Positions 61,583 to 64,000 of a DNA stretch of 64,000 nucleotides are shown here, in pieces. The first letter of the stretch is position 1. Every line of letters starts with the position of its first letter. The translations under genes were made by a program, and so were the position numbers. Source of the stretch: Rhodobacterales bacterium (GTDB lineage Bacteria > Pseudomonadota > Alphaproteobacteria > Rhodobacterales > Rhodobacteraceae); assembly GCA_002748285.1 (NCBI GenBank), contig PDSA01000025.1, forward strand, positions 1 to 64,000, in the 5' to 3' direction. Below the pieces are notes generated by a model, which ran no database searches, was not told the DNA's origin, and saw only the letters and a program-made list of their open reading frames with translations.

Positions 61583-63337
61583 ATGACACGTCAGATGAGC
61601 GGCGCAAAAATGATCATGCAAGCCCTGAAGGATCAGGGCGTGGATGTGATCTTTGGCTATCCCGGCGGTGCGGTGCTGCCGATTTATGATGAGCTGTTTT
61701 TGCAAAATGAAATCCGCCACATTCTGGTGCGCCACGAACAAGCCGCCGTTCATGCCGCCGAAGGCTATGCCCGCTCAACCGGCAAACCCGGCGTAGTGCT
61801 GGTGACGTCTGGCCCCGGTGTGACCAATGCCGTGACCGGGCTGACCGATGCCCTGATGGACAGCATCCCGCTGGTGGTGCTCTCGGGCCAGGTGCCGACC
61901 TTCATGATCGGCAATGACGCGTTTCAGGAGGCCGACACGGTGGGCATCACCCGCCCCTGCACCAAGCATAACTGGCTGGTCAAAGACACCAATGATCTGT
62001 CGCGCATCATCCATGAGGGCTTTCACCTCGCCACCAGCGGACGCCCCGGGCCGGTGCTGATTGATGTGCCAAAGGATGTGCAATTTGCCGATGGCACTTA
62101 TGTGGCCCCGAAAAAGGTCGATCAATCGCGCTATCAGCCCCAGATCAAAGGCGATCTGGAGGCCATCACCGCCCTCGTTGAACTGATCGAAAAAGCCGAA
62201 CGCCCGATCCTTTACACCGGCGGAGGAGTTGTCAATTCCGGCCCCGCCGCCAGCCAACTGCTGTGCGAGCTGGCCGATGCCTCCAATATCCCGGTGACCT
62301 CAACCCTGATGGGGCTGGGCTGTTATCCGGCTTCGGGCAAAAACTGGCTGGGCATGTTGGGGATGCACGGGCTGTATGAGGCCAATCTGGCGATGCATGG
62401 CTGCGATCTGATGATCAATATCGGCGCACGCTTTGATGACCGGATCACCGGGCGGGTCGAAGATTTCAGCCCGCATTCCACCAAGGCGCATATCGACATT
62501 GATCCCTCCTCGGTCAACAAGATAATCACTGTCGATCTGCCCATTATCGGTGATGTCGGTCATGTGCTGGAAGATCTGCTGAAAATCTGGAAATCCCGCG
62601 GGCGCAAGACCAACAAGGACGCGATCCAGAAATGGTGGGCGCAGATTGAGGAATGGAAAGCGGTGAATTGTCTGGCCTACAAACCCAGCGACAAGATCAT
62701 CAAGCCGCAATACGCCCTGCAACGGCTGCAAGCGCTGACCGCCAAATATGACCGCTATATCACCACCGAGGTTGGCCAGCATCAGATGTGGGCGGCGCAA
62801 TTCATGGGCTTTGAGCAACCCAACCGGCTGGTCACTTCGGGCGGTCTGGGGACCATGGGCTTTGGCCATCCGGCTTCGCTGGGCGTGCAGCTGGCGCATC
62901 CCAACTCACTGGTGATCAATGTCTCGGGCGAGGGCTCGTGGTTGATGAACATGCAGGAAATGGGCACCGCCATGCAATACGGCCTGCCCGCCAAACAGTT
63001 CATCCTGAACAATGAGCGGCTGGGCATGGTGCGTCAATGGCAGGAATTGCTGCATGGCGAACGCTATGCCGCCACCTGGCAAGAGGCCCTGCCCGATTTC
63101 GTCAAACTGGCCGAAGCCTTCGGGGCCAAGGGTATCCGGGTGGAAGACCCCGCCAATCTGGATGACGCCATCATGGACATGATCACCCATGACGGGCCGG
63201 TGATCTTTGATTGTCTGGTGGAAAAACATGAAAACTGCTTCCCGATGATCCCCTCGGGCGCACCCCATAACGAAATGCTGATGGGCGATGCCGAAACCCA
63301 AGGGGTTATTGGCTCATCCGGCGCAGTTCTGGTATAG
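61583..63337 (+). CDS. ilvB: acetolactate synthase large (catalytic) subunit
   Basis: ThDP-dependent acetohydroxyacid synthase, 584 residues, first common step of valine, leucine and isoleucine synthesis. The catalytic glutamate is in RHEQAAVHAAEGYARSTGK, FAD-binding stretches follow, and the ThDP/Mg site reads SGEGSWLMNMQEMGT then NNERLGMVRQWQEL. The usual GDxS aspartate appears as GEGS, which I recall as normal in this order. ATG 61583 (MTRQMSGAKM) has GGAG 10 nt upstream; ATG 61550 adds 11 residues. It is under attenuator control. Confidence 0.96.
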   Translation: MTRQMSGAKMIMQALKDQGVDVIFGYPGGAVLPIYDELFLQNEIRHILVRHEQAAVHAAEGYARSTGKPGVVLVTSGPGVTNAVTGLTDALMDSIPLVVLSGQVPTFMIGNDAFQEADTVGITRPCTKHNWLVKDTNDLSRIIHEGFHLATSGRPGPVLIDVPKDVQFADGTYVAPKKVDQSRYQPQIKGDLEAITALVELIEKAERPILYTGGGVVNSGPAASQLLCELADASNIPVTSTLMGLGCYPASGKNWLGMLGMHGLYEANLAMHGCDLMINIGARFDDRITGRVEDFSPHSTKAHIDIDPSSVNKIITVDLPIIGDVGHVLEDLLKIWKSRGRKTNKDAIQKWWAQIEEWKAVNCLAYKPSDKIIKPQYALQRLQALTAKYDRYITTEVGQHQMWAAQFMGFEQPNRLVTSGGLGTMGFGHPASLGVQLAHPNSLVINVSGEGSWLMNMQEMGTAMQYGLPAKQFILNNERLGMVRQWQELLHGERYAATWQEALPDFVKLAEAFGAKGIRVEDPANLDDAIMDMITHDGPVIFDCLVEKHENCFPMIPSGAPHNEMLMGDAETQGVIGSSGAVLV

Positions 63338-63351
63338 AAAGGGTTAGGAAT

Positions 63352-63912
63352 ATGTCTGCATTGAAGCTCAAAAAAGGTGCCTCGTCGCATTCGGCTTATG
63401 ATTTGCGCGATCCCAACACCGAAGTGATCGAGCGTCACACGCTGGCGGTGACGGTGGATAATGAATCCGGGGTTCTGGCCCGGGTGATCGGTCTGTTTTC
63501 CGGCCGTGGTTATAACATCGAAAGCCTGACCGTGGCAGAAATCAACGAAGAATATCACCAGTCGCGGATCACCATCGTCACTTGCGGCACGCCGCAGGTG
63601 ATCGAACAGATCAAGGCGCAGCTGGGGCGGATTATTCCGGTGCATCATGTGCATGATCTGACGGTGGATGGGCCACATGTGGAACGCGAACTGGCGCTGT
63701 TCAAGGTTGCCGGCAGTGGGGATAAGCGGGTCGAAGCGCTGCGGCTGGCCGATATTTTCCGCGCCAATGTGGTGGACAGCACGCTGGACAGTTTCGTGTT
63801 TGAAATGACCGGCACTTCGGAAAAGATTGACGCCTTCGCCCAGTTGATGCGCCCGCTGGGGCTGATCGAAACCGCCCGCACCGGAGTGGCGGCGATTTCA
63901 CGCGGAACGTAA
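63352..63912 (+). CDS. ilvN: acetolactate synthase small (regulatory) subunit
   Basis: Regulatory subunit of 186 residues conferring valine feedback inhibition. The N-terminal ACT domain is ERHTLAVTVDNESGVLARVI followed by GLFSGRGYNIESLTVAE. The second ALS_ss C-domain ends GLIETARTGVAAISRG. It starts 14 nt after ilvB, in the same transcript. A strong terminator follows. Confidence 0.96.
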   Translation: MSALKLKKGASSHSAYDLRDPNTEVIERHTLAVTVDNESGVLARVIGLFSGRGYNIESLTVAEINEEYHQSRITIVTCGTPQVIEQIKAQLGRIIPVHHVHDLTVDGPHVERELALFKVAGSGDKRVEALRLADIFRANVVDSTLDSFVFEMTGTSEKIDAFAQLMRPLGLIETARTGVAAISRGT

Positions 63913-63933
63913 ACACAAAAAAGTAAACAAAAG

Positions 63934-63976
63934 AAAAGAGGCCCCGGTAAAGGCACTGGGTTGTGGGGCCTCTTTT
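63934..63976 (+). terminator. terminator after ilvN
   Basis: AAAAGAGGCCCC (63934-63945) pairs perfectly with GGGGCCTCTTTT (63965-63976); the 12-bp stem ends in a T-run on the plus strand. Confidence 0.85.
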
Positions 63977-64000
63977 CACATGCCAAGGTCGCCCCCGGCA

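Noticed and set aside
63240..63260. GEGS instead of GDGS in the acetolactate synthase cofactor site as a damaging mutation
   Set aside because: I recall the same glutamate in related Rhodobacterales enzymes and the rest of the protein is intact.
1..64000. CRISPR array, prophage, insertion sequence or integron
   Set aside because: No spaced direct repeats, transposase, integrase or phage structural genes seen. Repeat families 1 and 2 carry no coding capacity.

Overview
The window looks like chromosomal DNA of an alphaproteobacterium of the order Rhodobacterales, most likely the marine Roseobacter group. The GC content is high. Marker families typical of that group are present: DUF4169, DUF1476 (ATPase zeta), DUF1289, DUF1638, DUF6476, DUF6497, COQ9 next to a quinone oxidoreductase, a corrinoid protein beside a homocysteine methyltransferase, TRAP transporters, taurine xsc and sarcosine oxidase. 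I see no phage, transposase, integrase or CRISPR array. All identifications come from reading the sequence and from memory of the families; nothing was searched.

Layout. 0-7.6 kb: the start of xsc at the left edge, then a minus-strand operon of a peptidase M19 dipeptidase plus a five-gene dipeptide ABC importer, with a divergent LysR regulator and a palindromic operator between them. 7.9-11.3 kb: cytochrome b561, sspB, and fumC coupled to two small genes. 11.2-18.5 kb: a P450/hydrolase pair, ccdA with divergent tusA, and rne. 18.5-23.4 kb: dctBD and the purine genes purC-purS-purQ. 23.6-30 kb: ATPase zeta, a three-gene homocysteine/corrinoid methyl-transfer cluster, and a TRAP transporter. 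30-42 kb: small enzymes, then the propionyl-CoA to succinyl-CoA genes (mcm, pccA, pccB) with small lipoproteins between. 42-52.6 kb: MFS pump, LysM protein, LOG, RarD, SodB and the soxBDAG operon. 52.6-64 kb: ccmI, ruvX, rluD, DEAD-box helicase, tRNA-Gly, deoD, rpsU, coq9, qor and ilvBN with its attenuator.

How the genes work together. One-carbon and methylated-amine metabolism is a theme: sarcosine oxidase feeds folate C1 units, and the cluster at 24.2-26.7 kb looks like two modules of a split B12-dependent methionine synthase. Propionate flow is represented by pccA, pccB and the B12-dependent mutase, with palindromic TTTGCAAA sites upstream of pccB that resemble the PccR operator of Rhodobacter.

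Most unusual. Three otherwise well conserved genes within 17 kb, pccB, ccmI and a DEAD-box helicase, each lack an internal block of roughly 90-120 nt. The lost blocks include catalytic motifs in pccB and the helicase, and the helicase has an extra one-base frameshift near its end. A family of about 100-bp palindromic repeats (three copies, each abutting a gene end or start) and a second short palindrome family (two copies) show compensatory base changes, so their hairpins appear to be maintained. A classic ilv attenuator with a Val/Leu/Ile leader peptide, a DctD-type regulator without its sigma-54 contact loop, and a candidate small RNA at 39.0-39.1 kb complete the picture.
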